From NCBI GenBank assembly GCA_030248195.1, contig JASAND010016395.1:1-64000 (forward strand): DNA of 64,000 nt, given 5' to 3'. The translations under genes and the position numbers were made by a program. This DNA is from Trissonchulus latispiculum (taxonomy: Eukaryota; Nematoda; Enoplea; Enoplida; Ironidae). The notes beneath the pieces were generated by a model, which worked only from the letters and a program-made list of their open reading frames with translations, ran no database searches and was not told where the DNA came from. Shown here one piece after another: positions 1-12,726 of the stretch (within the stretch, counting starts at the first letter, position 1; each line of letters starts with the position of its first letter).

Positions 1-540
1 ATTTTTCAGATTTGCTTCTATTTTTAAGATTTGCTTCTATTTTTAAGATTTGCTTCTATTTTTTAAGATTTGCTTCTATTTTTAAGATTTCTTCTATTTT
101 AGATTGTATTTGATGCTGTTGTATAAAGGATTGCTTCTATTTTTAGATTTGCTTCTATTTTTTAGATTTGCTTCTGTTCTTAGATTTGCTTCTATTTTTT
201 TAAGATTCTTTAGATTTGCTTCATATTTAGATTTGCTTCTATTTTTAGATTTGCTTCTTTTTTTATGATTTGCTTCATTTTTAAGATTTGCTTTTTTGGC
301 ATGTTGGTTTCTATTTTTAAGATTTGCTTCTTTCTTGATTTGTTATTTTTAGATTGTCTATTCTATTTTTTAAGATTTGCTTCTTATTTTGAGATTTGCT
401 TCTATTTTTAAGATTTTTGCTTCATTTTTTGGATTTGCTTCTATTTTTTCAGATTTGCTTCTTATTTTTTTAGATTTGCTCTTATTTTTTTTGCGATTTG
501 CTTCCTTATTTTACGTTTATCTGCAAAGGAGGCAACGCTT
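1..540. repeat. AT-rich minisatellite, period about 18-20 bp
   Basis: About 25 imperfect copies of a unit close to TTTTTAGATTTGCTTCTA run from the window edge to about 540, varying mainly in the length of the T run. The apparent 64-residue reading frame here (rich in F, L, I and S) is only a translation of the repeat. The array lies directly upstream of the LINE ORF1 remnant, so it may be that element's 5' UTR or promoter repeat. It may equally be an independent intronic minisatellite. The left end lies outside the window. Confidence 0.85.
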
Positions 541-640
541 ACGATTTATTTCTCCGATTATTATTGACTGATCGACTCTTATATTTCTCTGATTATTTGT
601 GATTATTATTTTCTCTGGGCTTATTTAATTCCCTTCAGTC

Positions 641-1767
641 ACTGCTCGTACTTGTCCTGCATGCAAGGAAGTTGTTGGAAATGTCAGATCCGTTTCATGT
701 CACTGTTGCTCGGCGGTCTATCATACTGCCTGCGCTATTGGGGAGTCCGCTCTCAATGTATCGACGGGTGTGGTTTATCTATGCCCTTCGTGCATAGATG
801 TGGTGCCTACTATTCCCAATCTGAAGAAGGAAATGGACGTGATGAAGCAGGAGTGGACGGCAATGCGATCGTTAATGGAGCAGTATGTTCAGTCTTCAAC
901 CGGTCCCGGAGCTCCGCCGGCCCCTAGTCGTGATGCTATGGCTTCTTTCCAGGAACGTTTTGACCTCTTGGAGACGAAGCTTGACAGCTTCATGACTAAC
1001 TTTGATATGGAACATATGCTTGGTGCGTTGGTCACCACTATTACTACCTCTACCGCAGAAGCTCTTTTTGCTTGTCTGTCTGAGTGGGACGAGCGGAAGG
1101 AGAAGAAAGATAAAATTTGTGGTTTTGGGATCCCTGAATCTACTGAAAAATCTGACCTTCAGCTTATTCGGGAGGCGGCGGAACAGGCGGGTCTGGACTC
1201 TTCTACCATCACCGAGGCCAAATCGATGCCCCCCAGCGAGCGGGCCCTAAACTCCTCAAAATCCGTGTTTCTGATCAGCTGGCCAAGAAGGCTTTCTTGG
1301 AAGCTGCCAGATCACAGAAGTTCCCTAGGGATTGGGGTTTCCGTCGGGATATGACCTTTCGCGAGCGCGAAGCAATGCGAACCGCTGCCATAAATCATCG
1401 TGGTGGTCTAATGTCGGTTGGGATGCGACCTGTGGTGGAAACGAGAGCCGATGCGGGTAATACTTCTGCTGCTGTTCACTCTACTACGGCTGCAACTGTT
1501 TCTGCCCCGCATTCCGTTGGGCAGAACTCTGACTTGGATCTACAGCAGGCTCCATCTACTTATGCTGCTGCTGCTGCTGCTACTGCAGGGGCTGGTCGAA
1601 GGACCACGGTCCTTCCCAGCCGGCCTCTGCGCAGGCGTCCCCAGGTCCCTTTCCAGCCATACCGACCGGCCTATGGCGACCCGGGAGCTGATTATCTCTC
1701 TAGAGCTGAGTACCTGGCTTTAGCGAGAGGCCAATTTGCAATCAATCACAGTCAGCAGGGAAACTGA
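641..1767 (+). pseudogene. LINE ORF1 remnant: PHD-type zinc finger plus coiled coil, frameshifted
   Basis: Frame 2 opens after an in-frame stop at 626-628. It reads a Cys/His cluster (CPAC, then CHCC, then YHTAC, then YLCPSC), which fits a PHD-like finger of the kind found in ORF1 of CR1/L2-group LINEs. A charged helical stretch follows (about 800-1150). Near 1235-1300 the frame shifts by one. The second part (1297-1767) is basic, then Ala/Gln/Pro-rich with an alanine run near 1560-1585, and ends in a TGA stop. ORF1 proteins normally bind element RNA and chaperone target-primed reverse transcription. No ATG start is visible in the PHD part, so the copy is probably inactive. Confidence 0.75.
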
Positions 1768-1829
1768 ATCTGAATTTTGGACGCTCTGTTCTTAAATATA
1801 AATGTACGTATGTTTACGAACCTAGTAAT

Positions 1830-4620
1830 TTGAAGTGTTATTTCTCGAATGTCAATGGTATACTTAGTAAGAAGTTTGAGCTTTTTAAACTTTTAAGTTC
1901 TAAAAAATTCGATGTTCTTAGCTTAGTTGAAACAAAGATAGATGAACAAATAGATGACGTTTGTTTGTTATCAGGGTCAAACTACTACATCATTAGAAAA
2001 GACAGAAACAAGCATGGAGGAGGTGTTTGTATTTTACTACGCAATGAAATTAATTACACCATTCCCGCTTTGAGTTCTAGATTGCACTCAGAAATGATTG
2101 TTGTTGATGTTGTTTTTAGAAATGTGCGTGTTAGACTTGTTTGTGTATACAGACCCTCCAATGATCAAAATGCACTTGATCTAGTGATACAGGATTTACG
2201 TTTAGCTTGTTCCGCCAGGAATAATTCAAAACTGATTATTTGTGGGGGATTTTAATCTTCCGAAAATTAATTGGGAACTACTAACCGGACAAAGTCAGAA
2301 GGATTGGGATTTTTTGAATTGTCTTGCAGAGTTGCATTTAACTCAGCACATTCTTAGTCCCACTCGTTTTACCCCCCAAATATATTAGACTTACTAATAA
2401 CGTACCCTGTTGATTTTGTGGATAATGTTGAAGTATCTTGTCCACTAGGTCATTCGGATCATGCTTCCTTAAATTTTTGTGTTTCAGTCTCTATGCAAGA
2501 AAAAGATAAGTCTTTTCGTAACTATTTCGCTATGGATAAAATTGCAATTCATCAGATTTTATGTTCTGTTGACTGGCACTCTCTTTTGTGGTTTGGTTTC
2601 GATGGTTCTACTAACCCAGTTGAAGTGTTTTGGAATAACTTCTGTGTATTTGTACATGATATTATTGAAAAATATGTACCAGTTGTTAAATGTAAATCTT
2701 ATAATTTAATGTGGCCGGTTACACTGAAACGCTTATAGAATCGCAGAAAATGCTGCTTTTAAAACTTGGACGCGAAATATGGATTTTAATGCAAAACAAG
2801 AATATGTTGCACTAACCGATATTTTTAATAGAGAATTAAAATCTTTTTTACGGAATCATGAAATCTCTCTTGCTCATAACCCAAACAACAAGAAATTTTT
2901 TAAATATGCAAACCAAAACTTAAAAACGAAGTCTGGTATTCCAACCCTTCAATCACAAGATGGTTCGGAAGCATATACGGACTCTGAAAAATGTAACGTC
3001 CTGAATAATTTTTTCTCCTCTGTTTACACCGATGATAATGGAATTATACCTGAAGTGAATCATGTATGTCAGTTTACTTGTGATATGATTATGTTTGATG
3101 TGCTAGATATCTATGAGGTTTTGTGTAAGCTTAAGCCTACACTAGTGAGTGGGCCTGAGGATATTCCATATATATTTTATAAAACATTTGCTGCTGAATT
3201 AGCTTTTCCTATATACCTGATTACAGACTTTTGTTATTTTACGGGTACCATTCCACAGGGCTGGAAAGATGCCAACATTACTGCGATCTATAAAAATAAA
3301 GGATCAAAAGCTTCTGTTGATAATTACCGCGATATTTCTTTAACCAGTGGTGCCGCACGGCCTTTGGATTGTTTGATAAATAGGAATGTTATGAAGCATT
3401 GTGTAAATAGAAATATAATCGCATCAAATCAACATGGTTTCCTAAAGGGCAGATCAACTGTTACTAACCTATTGAATTGTACTAATAATTGGATAAAATC
3501 TATGGATTCTAAATTGCTTCTAGATATTGTATACATTGATCTGAAAAAAGCTTTCAACTCTCTCTCAATTCCAAAACTACTACATAGACTTGAGTCTTAT
3601 GGGTTTTCTGGGAAATTTTTAAACCTTATATCTGCTTTTGTCTCTGGAAGGCGACAAAGAGTTCGTTTAAATGAATCTTTTTCAAACTGGAGTACTGTAG
3701 TTAGCGGTGTCCCTCAAGGTTCAGTATGTGGTCCGACATTATTTTTGGTTTTTATTAATGAGTTTCTTTTCCTTAACAATAATGATTGTTGTTGTGCTTA
3801 TGCGGATGATATAAAAATGTTTGTCTCTGGTATTGATCGACAAAACGTTCTACAGAATTTGCTAAATAGTTTCGAGAAATGGGTGTCTGATTGGCAGTTA
3901 ACCGTATCGATCCCAAAAACTGTTATTTTGCATGTCGGTCGTAATAATCCGAAATTTAATTACAGTTATGCAAGTGAAGTGCTCGTGGGCGTTGAAGGGT
4001 ACACGGATCTTGGAGTTTGGATGGTAAATAATCTAAAATTCTCAACCCATATCGCTAAAATGTGTAACAAAGCAAGATCGGTTTTATCTCTAATTTTTCG
4101 CAATTTTGTATCTGATGATACTGCGGTGAGAGTTAAATTGTACAAAGCCTACGTTCTACCGATATTGTTTTACGCTTCTGAAATTTGGAATCCATGGCTT
4201 ATAAAAGATATAAAGGAAATCGAAAAAGTGCAAATTACTTTCTGTTCTTCTTTTATTTATTTAAACCAGTACAATTATAAAACTCAGTGTGAACTGCTTG
4301 GTCTCACCACTTTAGAGCTCGAACGCATGTTTGTGGATTTGGTATTATTATATAAGATAATTTTCGGATATACTGTTATCGCTCCTTCTGAGCTTTTTGT
4401 CTTTGCTTCCATACCTTACGAAAGTCGGGGTCATTTGCTTAAACTAAAATGCCCAAAGTTTTCTACTGATTTATTAAAATTTTCCTTTGCCTGTCGAGTA
4501 ATAGGTCCCTGGAATGCATTACCTGAACGCATTATTCTTAGCAAAAATGTCCTTGATTTTAAAGAAGGATTGAAAAGCTGTAAAAGCATACTGTGCAAGT
4601 ATCTACGTGTTTATAAGTAA
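1830..4620 (+). pseudogene. LINE ORF2 remnant: AP-like endonuclease and reverse transcriptase
   Basis: The first segment (1830-2255) carries endonuclease (EEP family) motifs: SLVETKI, a GGGVCILL strand and VCVYRPS. The usual GDFN motif is broken to CGGF exactly where a frameshift occurs (about 2248). The domain continues in other frames (FNLPKINW, then GHSDHASL near 2450), with another break near 2385 and a stop plus frame change near 2739. The reverse transcriptase (2779-4620, 613 residues open) includes HGFLKGRST, VYIDLKKAF (motif A aspartate present), SGVPQGSVCGP and the catalytic YADD box near 3799-3810. The C-terminal thumb region is intact up to a TAA stop. At least three lesions disable the endonuclease half, while the RT half is still open. 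Confidence 0.88.
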
Positions 4621-4739
4621 AATATATGTATGCATTTGTATTTCTGTCTGCATCTCTGGTACATATATATTATAATATATACTTGAATAAATTGTGAATC
4701 TGCGTTGTCTTTTCCGTTGCTTATAACTTTGGAAATAAA

Positions 4740-4802
4740 ATTCTTGTATTCTTGTATTCTTGTATATCTATATCTATATATATATACAATATATATATAT
4801 AG
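4740..4802. repeat. LINE 3' tail repeats (ATTCTTGT)3 followed by TA-rich microsatellite
   Basis: Three exact ATTCTTGT units occupy 4740-4763 and mark the LINE 3' end. A TATATC/TA microsatellite follows and runs up to the polypyrimidine tract of the next desaturase exon. Confidence 0.85.
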
Positions 4803-4830
4803 ATATGTATGTTTGTGTGTATATTTTTAG

Positions 4831-4935
4831 AGGACCATCCAGAAATCAAACAACTGTTTGGCTTGGATCATTCTTTTAAATTCGTGGTTACAGCCATTGT
4901 TTTAACTCAGATATTAATGTGCCTTCTTCTGAGAG
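4831..4935 (+). CDS. DEGS1: DEGS-like exon (first in window)
   Basis: Follows ATTTTTAG. It begins with the last two bases of a split codon, reads [15 protein letters not shown] and then a hydrophobic segment ending LLLR, and ends one base into a Gly or Asp codon before GTATGA. It matches the N-terminal helix and first membrane segment of the family. Confidence 0.88.
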
Positions 4936-7900
4936 GTATGAAACAAATATTTTGGTTATGGGGTCCTGGTGGCTATACTCCCTATATATTTATGTGATGA
5001 GTGTGTGGGGGGGGGTGGGATTAGTTTGCAATTTTTTTCCGTTTTATCTCGCTGATTTTCACATATTTAATCGTCCAAATGGTATATTTTAACGAGTTTT
5101 TAAAATTAAAGTCGTAACTCTTACGGTTGTCGAGTAATTTCACCTCAAAGTTGAGATTTCATGTGTTAAACATAGGAAATTTAAAAAGTTGTCATTTTTT
5201 CGCGTGCGCCAAAAAATCTCCCGACAAACGTTGATGAATCTGGACAAATTATACATTAAAATAACGCTGAAATGTTAAACTGCGGTATCTTGGAATTAGA
5301 ATTTTAATTTAGGCCTTTAAAATTTTTTAATTAATTTTTGAAGGATTAAAATTTAACACGATTTTAGCATCACGTTAAATTTTAATCCTTCAAAAATTAA
5401 TTAAAAAATTTTAAAGGCCTAAATTAAAATTCTAATTCCAAGATACCGCAGTTTAACATTTCAGCGTTATTTTAATGTATAATTTGTCCAGATTCATCAA
5501 CGTTTGTCGGGAGATTTTTTGGCGCACGCGAAAAAATGACAACTTTTTAAATTTCCTATGTTTAACACACGAAATCTCAACTTTGAGGTGAAATTACTCG
5601 CCAACCGTAAGAGTTACGACTTTAATTTTAAAAACTCGTTAAAATATACCATTTGGACTAATTAAATATGTGAAAATCAGCGAGATCGGAGAAAGTCGAA
5701 AAAATGGCCCCAAAATGGACCCCCCCCCCTTAAGATCGAATGACGGTTTAAAATAAGGGTGCTATGAAGCTTATTATGTGCCCCATTTTGCGAACAGAGT
5801 GTGTATGGGCACAAAATAAAGTAATGTTTTGTTTGTGTGTATCCGAAATATTACGTACTCATAGAATCACATACGTACATACTTGCAGTTATTGCCTCCA
5901 ACTGCGGCTGCAGTTATTAGAATCGCTTACAATGCCGCTACATTCCTCGTAGAACTGCATCGTACTCTGCCTTAAGATATGTAGTACCAGTGTAGTCGTT
6001 TTCAACTTTTTTTGGAACAACTTGACAGCGCTTCTTCCACCCTAGAGGTTTAGGAGCTCTCTGACCAGTGCCAGCATGGAGATCTACCGGGCTAAATCCA
6101 ATAAGCTGATAATAAAGCAAACAGATAATGTCCTACAGATTAAATATCATGGGGTAGCTCGGAGAGCACCCCATAATATGACCTAAAACGGTCAAATGCA
6201 GCCTTTGAAAACGTTAATTAAGCAAAACTAATTAACGGTAAGGAGTTGAGAGCTAAAATTTGCATTTCTGAAATCTCCAGGCCAAGAGCTTTCGAATGAT
6301 ACCAAACTTGCCCGGAAAAAATGAACTTTGAAAAAATCGACTTTCTGACCACTTTGTATTATGTAGGGGCGCGATAGCGCCCCTACATAATATGGGTAAA
6401 AAGGCGTCTGCGCGGCCCCCTGGAGACCGTGTTGGCCTGGTGCCAGCTAATTAGAGGTCCGGGAGTGGTAAAAAAGTTACCATCGTAAACAACTCGAGTA
6501 GTACTACAAGTACCACCATACTTTTGGTTCGAATTCGAAACTTCGAATTTTTGCACTAGGCGATAGTTACCGTGCGTTTGTTTTTTTTCTCGGTGAATAA
6601 CGCTTATTGGAAATGCATTTTACGGCGAAGTGTTGGAACGATGTGGGCATTTTGGCACCATACTACTATTATATGTTGGTAGACAGGATCCCCCCATGCT
6701 ACCTTTTTTTTGGTCATTTTGGCACCTGGCCAATTTTGGCTCTGTGCCAAGGTCCCAAAGTCGGACTTTCGCTATTTTTCGCAAATTTTGGTCACACTTT
6801 TCTAGAACTGGGTAGAAGCTGGAGAGGTCTAGTATCTTTTGTTGAAAATTACCAGTAGGGGTGCATAAAGTAACGAGGGGGATTTTTTAATTTTGCTCCC
6901 TAGCTTTCAGGAGATGGGCCCAAACTTTGCATTTTTTTGGCCTGTTTGGGCGAAAAGTTTCTAAGTCCCACTTTTACTAGAAATGGCCTAAAAGTCACTA
7001 ACAATGGCGTTTTTCGGCCTCGGGGTGGTCCCCATATATAGTAAATCGGGGTCGCTGAAAACGATGAGTATACTGCCGATACCGCCCGAAGTGACCACTG
7101 GTCAGCATGGCTCCCGTGGTTCCTCGCCCAGGGTCAAAGTTGGGAAAACTCACTCTAAACAGCGATTTTCGGCGTTTTGGTGGGGGGCATATATAGTAAA
7201 TCGACTACGCTCGTTTCAATGGGCGTATCGCCGAAACCGACGGAAGTGACCACTGGTCACTACAGCCTATGGGGCCTATTGACCACTGGTCAAACGGCCT
7301 AAAACGGCGTTTTTCGGCGTTTTGTTCGGGGGCATATATAGTAAATCGACTACGCTCGTTTCAATGGGCGTATCGCCGAAACCGACGGAAGTGACCACTG
7401 GTCACTACAGCCTATGGGGCCTATTGACCACTGGTCAAACGGCCTAACACGGCGTTTTTCGGCGTTTTGTTCGAGGGCATATATAGTAAATCGACTACGC
7501 TCGTTTCAATGGGCATATCGCCGAAACCGACGGAAGTGACCACTGGTCACTACAGCCTATGGGGCCTATTGACCACTGGTCAAACGGCCCAAAACAGCGA
7601 TTTTCGGCGTTTTGGTCGGGGCATATATAGTAAATCGACTACGCTGGTTTCAATGGGCGTATCGCCGAAACCGACGGAAGTGACCACTGGTCACTACAGC
7701 CTATGGGGCCTATTGACCACTGGTCAAACGGCCTAACACGGCGTTTTTCGGCGTTTTGTTCGAGGGCATATATAGTAAATCGACTACGCTCGTTTCAATG
7801 GGCATATCGCCGAAACCGACGGAAGTGACCAGTGGTCACTACAGCCTACGGGGCCTATTGACCACTGGTCAAACGGCCCAAAACTGCGTTTTTCGGCGTT

Positions 7901-10900
7901 TTGGTCGGGGGCATATATAGTAAATCGACTACGCTCGTTTCAATGGGCATATCGCCGAAACCGACGGAAGTGACCACTGGTCACTACAGCCTATGGGGCC
8001 TATTGACCACTGGTCAAACGGCCCAAAACAGCGATTTTCGGCGTTTTGGTCGGGGCATATATAGTAAATCGACTACGCTGGTTTCAATGGGCATATCGCC
8101 GAAACCGACGGAAGTGACCACTGGTCACTACAGCCTACGGGGCCTATTGACCACTGGTCAAACGACCCAAAACTGCGTTTTTCAGCGTTTTGGTCGGGGG
8201 CATATATAATAAATCGACTACGCTCGTTTCAATGGGCATATCGCCGAAACCGACGGAAGTGACCACTGGTCACTACAGCCTATGGGGCCTATTGACCACT
8301 GGTCAAACGGCCTAAAACTGCGTTTTTCGGCGTTTTGGTCGGGGGCATATATAGTAAATCGACTACGCTGGTTTCAATGGGCGTATCGCCGAAACCGACG
8401 GAAGTGACCACTGGTCACTACAGCCTATGGGGCCTATTGACCACTGGTCAAACGGCCTAACACGGCGTTTTTCGGCGTTTTGTTCGAGGGCATATATAGT
8501 AAATCGACTACGCTCGTTTCAATGGGCATATCGCCGAAACCGACGGAAGTGACCAGTGGTCACTACAGCCTACGGGGCCTATTGACCACTGGTCAAACGG
8601 CCCAAAACTGCGTTTTTCGGCGTTTTGGTCGGGGGCATATATAGTAAATCGACTACGCTCGTTTCAATGGGCATATCGCCGAAACCGACGGAAGTGACCA
8701 CTGGTCACTACAGCCTATGGGGCCTATTGACCACTGGTCAAACGGCCCAAAACAGCGATTTTCGGCGTTTTGGTCGGGGCATATATAGTAAATCGACTAC
8801 GCTGGTTTCAATGGGCATATCGCCGAAACCGACGGAAGTGACCACTGGTCACTACAGCCTACGGGGCCTATTGACCACTGGTCAAACGACCCAAAACTGC
8901 GTTTTTCAGCGTTTTGGTCGGGGGCATATATAATAAATCGACTACGCTCGTTTCAATGGGCATATCGCCGAAACCGACGGAAGTGACCACTGGTCACTAC
9001 AGCCTATGGGGCCTATTGACCACTGGTCAAACGGCCTAAAACTGCGTTTTCCGGCGTTTTGGTCGGGGGCATATATAGTAAATCGACTACGCTCGTTTCA
9101 ATGGGCATATTGCCGAAATTGAGGGAAGCGTGCGACTTGTGGTCACTACGGTCTATGGGGCCTATTGACCAGTGGTCGAACCCCTTAAAACAGCGTTTAG
9201 CGGCGTTTTGGTTGGGGCATATATAGTAAATCCACTACGCTCGTTTCAATGGACATATTGCCGAAATCGAGGGAGTGACCAGTGGTCACTACGGTCTATG
9301 GGGCCTATTGACCAGTGGTCAAACCCCTTAAAACATCGTTTTTCGGCGTTTTGTTGGGGGCATATATTGTAAATCGACTACGCTCGTTGAGCAAGGCACT
9401 GTTCAAGCTCCTTGTATCCATTACCGCATTGCTGGAAAGGGATCCTTTAAAATGACAGAAGGACAAGAAATAAAAATGCTCCTCTGGAGCATGAAAAAGT
9501 AATATGGGTGATGGTGAGGTTGCAAAATCAAGAGAGGACTAGTCTTTAAAATGCTTAATATGGGGCTAGGTTAAAAAATAGAAGAGGACTAGGTTGTGAG
9601 CGAATTAATATGGGCACAGCTTCGCCGAACAACCCATATTCGCGGGATTTCACGTTTCGTCTTAGCTTAGAGCTATCAATGTCAGTCAATAAAAAATTTA
9701 AGCAGTTTAATACTCATCGAATATAGCAGTTTGCATGTACTGTTAGACTAGCTGCTAGGAATATATACGTAAATTATCATGATTTGTTGTGTTGAATTAC
9801 CGCAGGCTCTACTACTAGGAGAGGTCTAAGGATATGATGCTAAAGCTATTGGTCCAAGTCAGGAGGAAATAGAAGATCGTGGGAGAGTCTTAAATTATTC
9901 TTGAATATACGTATATAAGTTTTCCGTATAAATGGATACGTAAAATGCGCTGGTTAGTATGAAAAGCACTTATCGAAGAAAACGTTTGCTAAAATAAAAG
10001 TTCGAATAAAGCTCGAGCACATACCGTAGCTGTAGGTTATTTATGAACTATACACCAAATGTATCGTGGATATGCATAATAATTTACATTTACAAACCGC
10101 GAATATGGGTTGTTCGGCGAAGCTGTGCCCATATTAATTCGCTCACAACCTAGTCCTCTTCTATTTTTTAAACTAGCCCCATATTAAGCATTTTAAAGAC
10201 TAGTCCTCTCTTGATTTTGCAACCTCACCATCACCCATATTACTTTTTCATGCTCCAGAGGAGCATTTTTATTTCTTGTATATGTGTGGTTTTTTTTCTG
10301 TTGTGTTCGTCCTTTACGCTTTCGTACAATTTTTCGTACATGGCGTATGGTGGTAATTTTTACCTATTATTATCTTGTTAGCATAACCATGAACCTGTTC
10401 ACTATTTATTATTTTTGCCCAATTTGGCTCCTAGCGATTTTTACAGACTGTCAAACATGGGGTTGCGAAGCGTTTGGACTTAGAAATTTTTCGAGGCCCC
10501 AACATAGAAAATTGTCAAAAAGTCGTCTAAAATAGCGTTTTTAGGCCATTTGGTGGTGCCCATATATAGTAAATCGGGGTCGCTGAAAACGATTAGCATA
10601 CTGCCGATACCGTCCGAAGTGACCACTGGTCAGCATGGCTCCCGTGGTTCCTCGCCCGGGGTCAAAGTTGGGAAAACTCACTATAAACAGCGGTTTTCGG
10701 CGTTTTGGTTGGGGGCATATATAGTAAATCGACTACTCTCGTTTTAATGGGCATATTGCCGAAACCGATGGAAGTGACCAGTGGTCACTACGGCCTAGGG
10801 GACCTATTGACCACTGGTCAAACAGCCTAAAACAGCGTTTTTTCAGCGTTTTGGTCGGGGGCATATATAGTATATCGACTACGCTCGTTTCAATGGGCAT

Positions 10901-12658
10901 ATTGCCGAAACCGATGGAAGTGACCAGTGGTCATTACGGCCTAGGGGACCTATTGATCACTGGTCAAACGGCCTAAAACAGCGTTTTTCGGCGTTTTTGT
11001 CGGGGGCATATATAGTAAATCGACTACGCTAGTTTCAGTGGGCATATTGCCGAAACCGATAGAAGTGACCAGTGGTCAGTACGGTCTAGGGGACCTATTG
11101 ACCACTGGTCAAACGGCCTAAAACAGCGTTTTTTGGCGTTTTGTCCGGGGGCATATATAGTAAATCGACTACGCTCGTTTCAATGGGCATATTGCCGAAA
11201 CCGATGGAAGTGACCAGTGGTCACTACGGCCTAGGGGACCTATTGACCACTGGTCAAATGGTCTAAAACAGCGTTTTTCGGCGTTTTGGTCGGGGGCATA
11301 TATAGTAAATCGACTACGCTCGTTTCAAAGGGCATATTGCCGAAACCGATGGAAGTGGCCAGTGGTCAGTACGGTCTAGGGGACCTATTGACCACTGGTC
11401 AAACGGCCTAAAACAGCGTTTTTTTGGCGTTTTGGTCGGGGTCATTTATAGTAAATCGACTACGCTCGTTTCAATGGGCATATTGCCGAAACCGATGGAA
11501 GTGACCAGTGGTCACTACGGCCTAGGGTACCTATTGACCACTGGTCAAATGGTCTAAAAAAAGCGTTTTGCGGCGTTTTGGTCGGGGGCATATATAGTAA
11601 ATCGACTACGCTCGTTTCAATGGGCATATCGCCGAAACCGACGGATGTGACCCTCGGGCTGCATGGCGCCCGTGGTTCCTCGGCCAGGGTCAACGTTGGG
11701 AAAAGTCCCCAAAAACAGCGGTGGGTGGGTCCTGTGTGGGTCAAAATGAAATCGAATATGCTGCCACGTACTCTACAACAATACCAAAAATGGAAGAAGA
11801 CAAGTAGGAAAAATGCTCCTTGCAGTCGCATGTAAAATGCAATATGAGCTAAGGGCAGCATTTAAATACGTAAAAGACAAGAGTTAAAATACTTAATATG
11901 AGCCAGCATCTAAATGGGTAGAAGACAAGATTCAAAATGCTTAATATGAGCAGCTCGCTTTCTCGGGCTCACATTGACGCCATATTTACAGCCACTTAAA
12001 TGACTCCTTCAAGGCCCGTTATTTTCGCCAATGTGACATGCGTCAAATCGCTATTTATTTGTCAAGTTGTCTAACCACAAGATAACTCTAAGCAATTTAA
12101 TTAAAACAAACGCTTTTATTTCGAAAACGTATTACTTGTCAGCTTATTTCTGTACTTACAGTCCAGCTCATCTGTTTCATCAGTCAGTTATAGCAAGCTG
12201 CCAGCTGAAATCGCACTAGTATGTAATCTAAACTATATATAACGTAATATAACAAGCGCTATAATATGCGGGGCTGGAGCTATAACGTCATTACGATTAC
12301 ATGCTGAATAAGGATCTGACAGTTCCTGCAGTTGTCTTTATAGCGACTAATAGAGGCGTTTAGGTCAGGAGATGTGTATATACATTTTAGTCGACAATCC
12401 TTGACCCTCACTGAGTACCTTGAGGTTTACTTACAAGCTTGAAGGCGTCAATATGAGCCTGAGAAAGCGAGCTGCTCATATTAAGCATTTAAATCTTGTC
12501 TTTTAGACATTTAAATGCTGGCTCATATTAAGCATTTTGAATCTTGTCTTCTACCCATTTAGATGCTGGCTCATATTAAGTATTTTAACTCTTGTCTTTT
12601 ACGTATTTAAATGCTGCCCTTATCTCATATTGCATATATATATGCGATATATATAGTA

Positions 12659-12726
<68 letters not shown>

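Larger units (their letters stand above)
560..4763 (+). mobile_element. Decayed CR1/L2-like non-LTR retrotransposon (LINE)
   Basis: The order is that of a CR1/L2/Jockey-group LINE: a PHD-finger ORF1, then ORF2 with an endonuclease and a reverse transcriptase, then a short 3' UTR ending in three exact ATTCTTGT repeats. CR1-group elements are known to end in short 8-bp tandem repeats of this kind. Both reading frames are broken by frameshifts, so this copy cannot be autonomous. It lies in the desaturase gene's intron, in the same orientation as that gene, and its 3' end is only 67 bp from the splice acceptor at 4829-4830. The 5' boundary is uncertain. Confidence 0.88.

Noticed and set aside
6146..6400. 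Rho-independent terminators or riboswitch-like hairpins
   Set aside because: Bacterial interpretation does not fit. The hairpins recur as part of a transposable element leader.
7467..9000. Overlapping open frames with repeated [19 protein letters not shown] protein
   Set aside because: Pure translation of the 145-bp satellite. No start context, no domain, and frames shift with monomer length.
7000..11660. CRISPR-like array
   Set aside because: The whole unit repeats, without unique spacers, in an intron of an animal gene.
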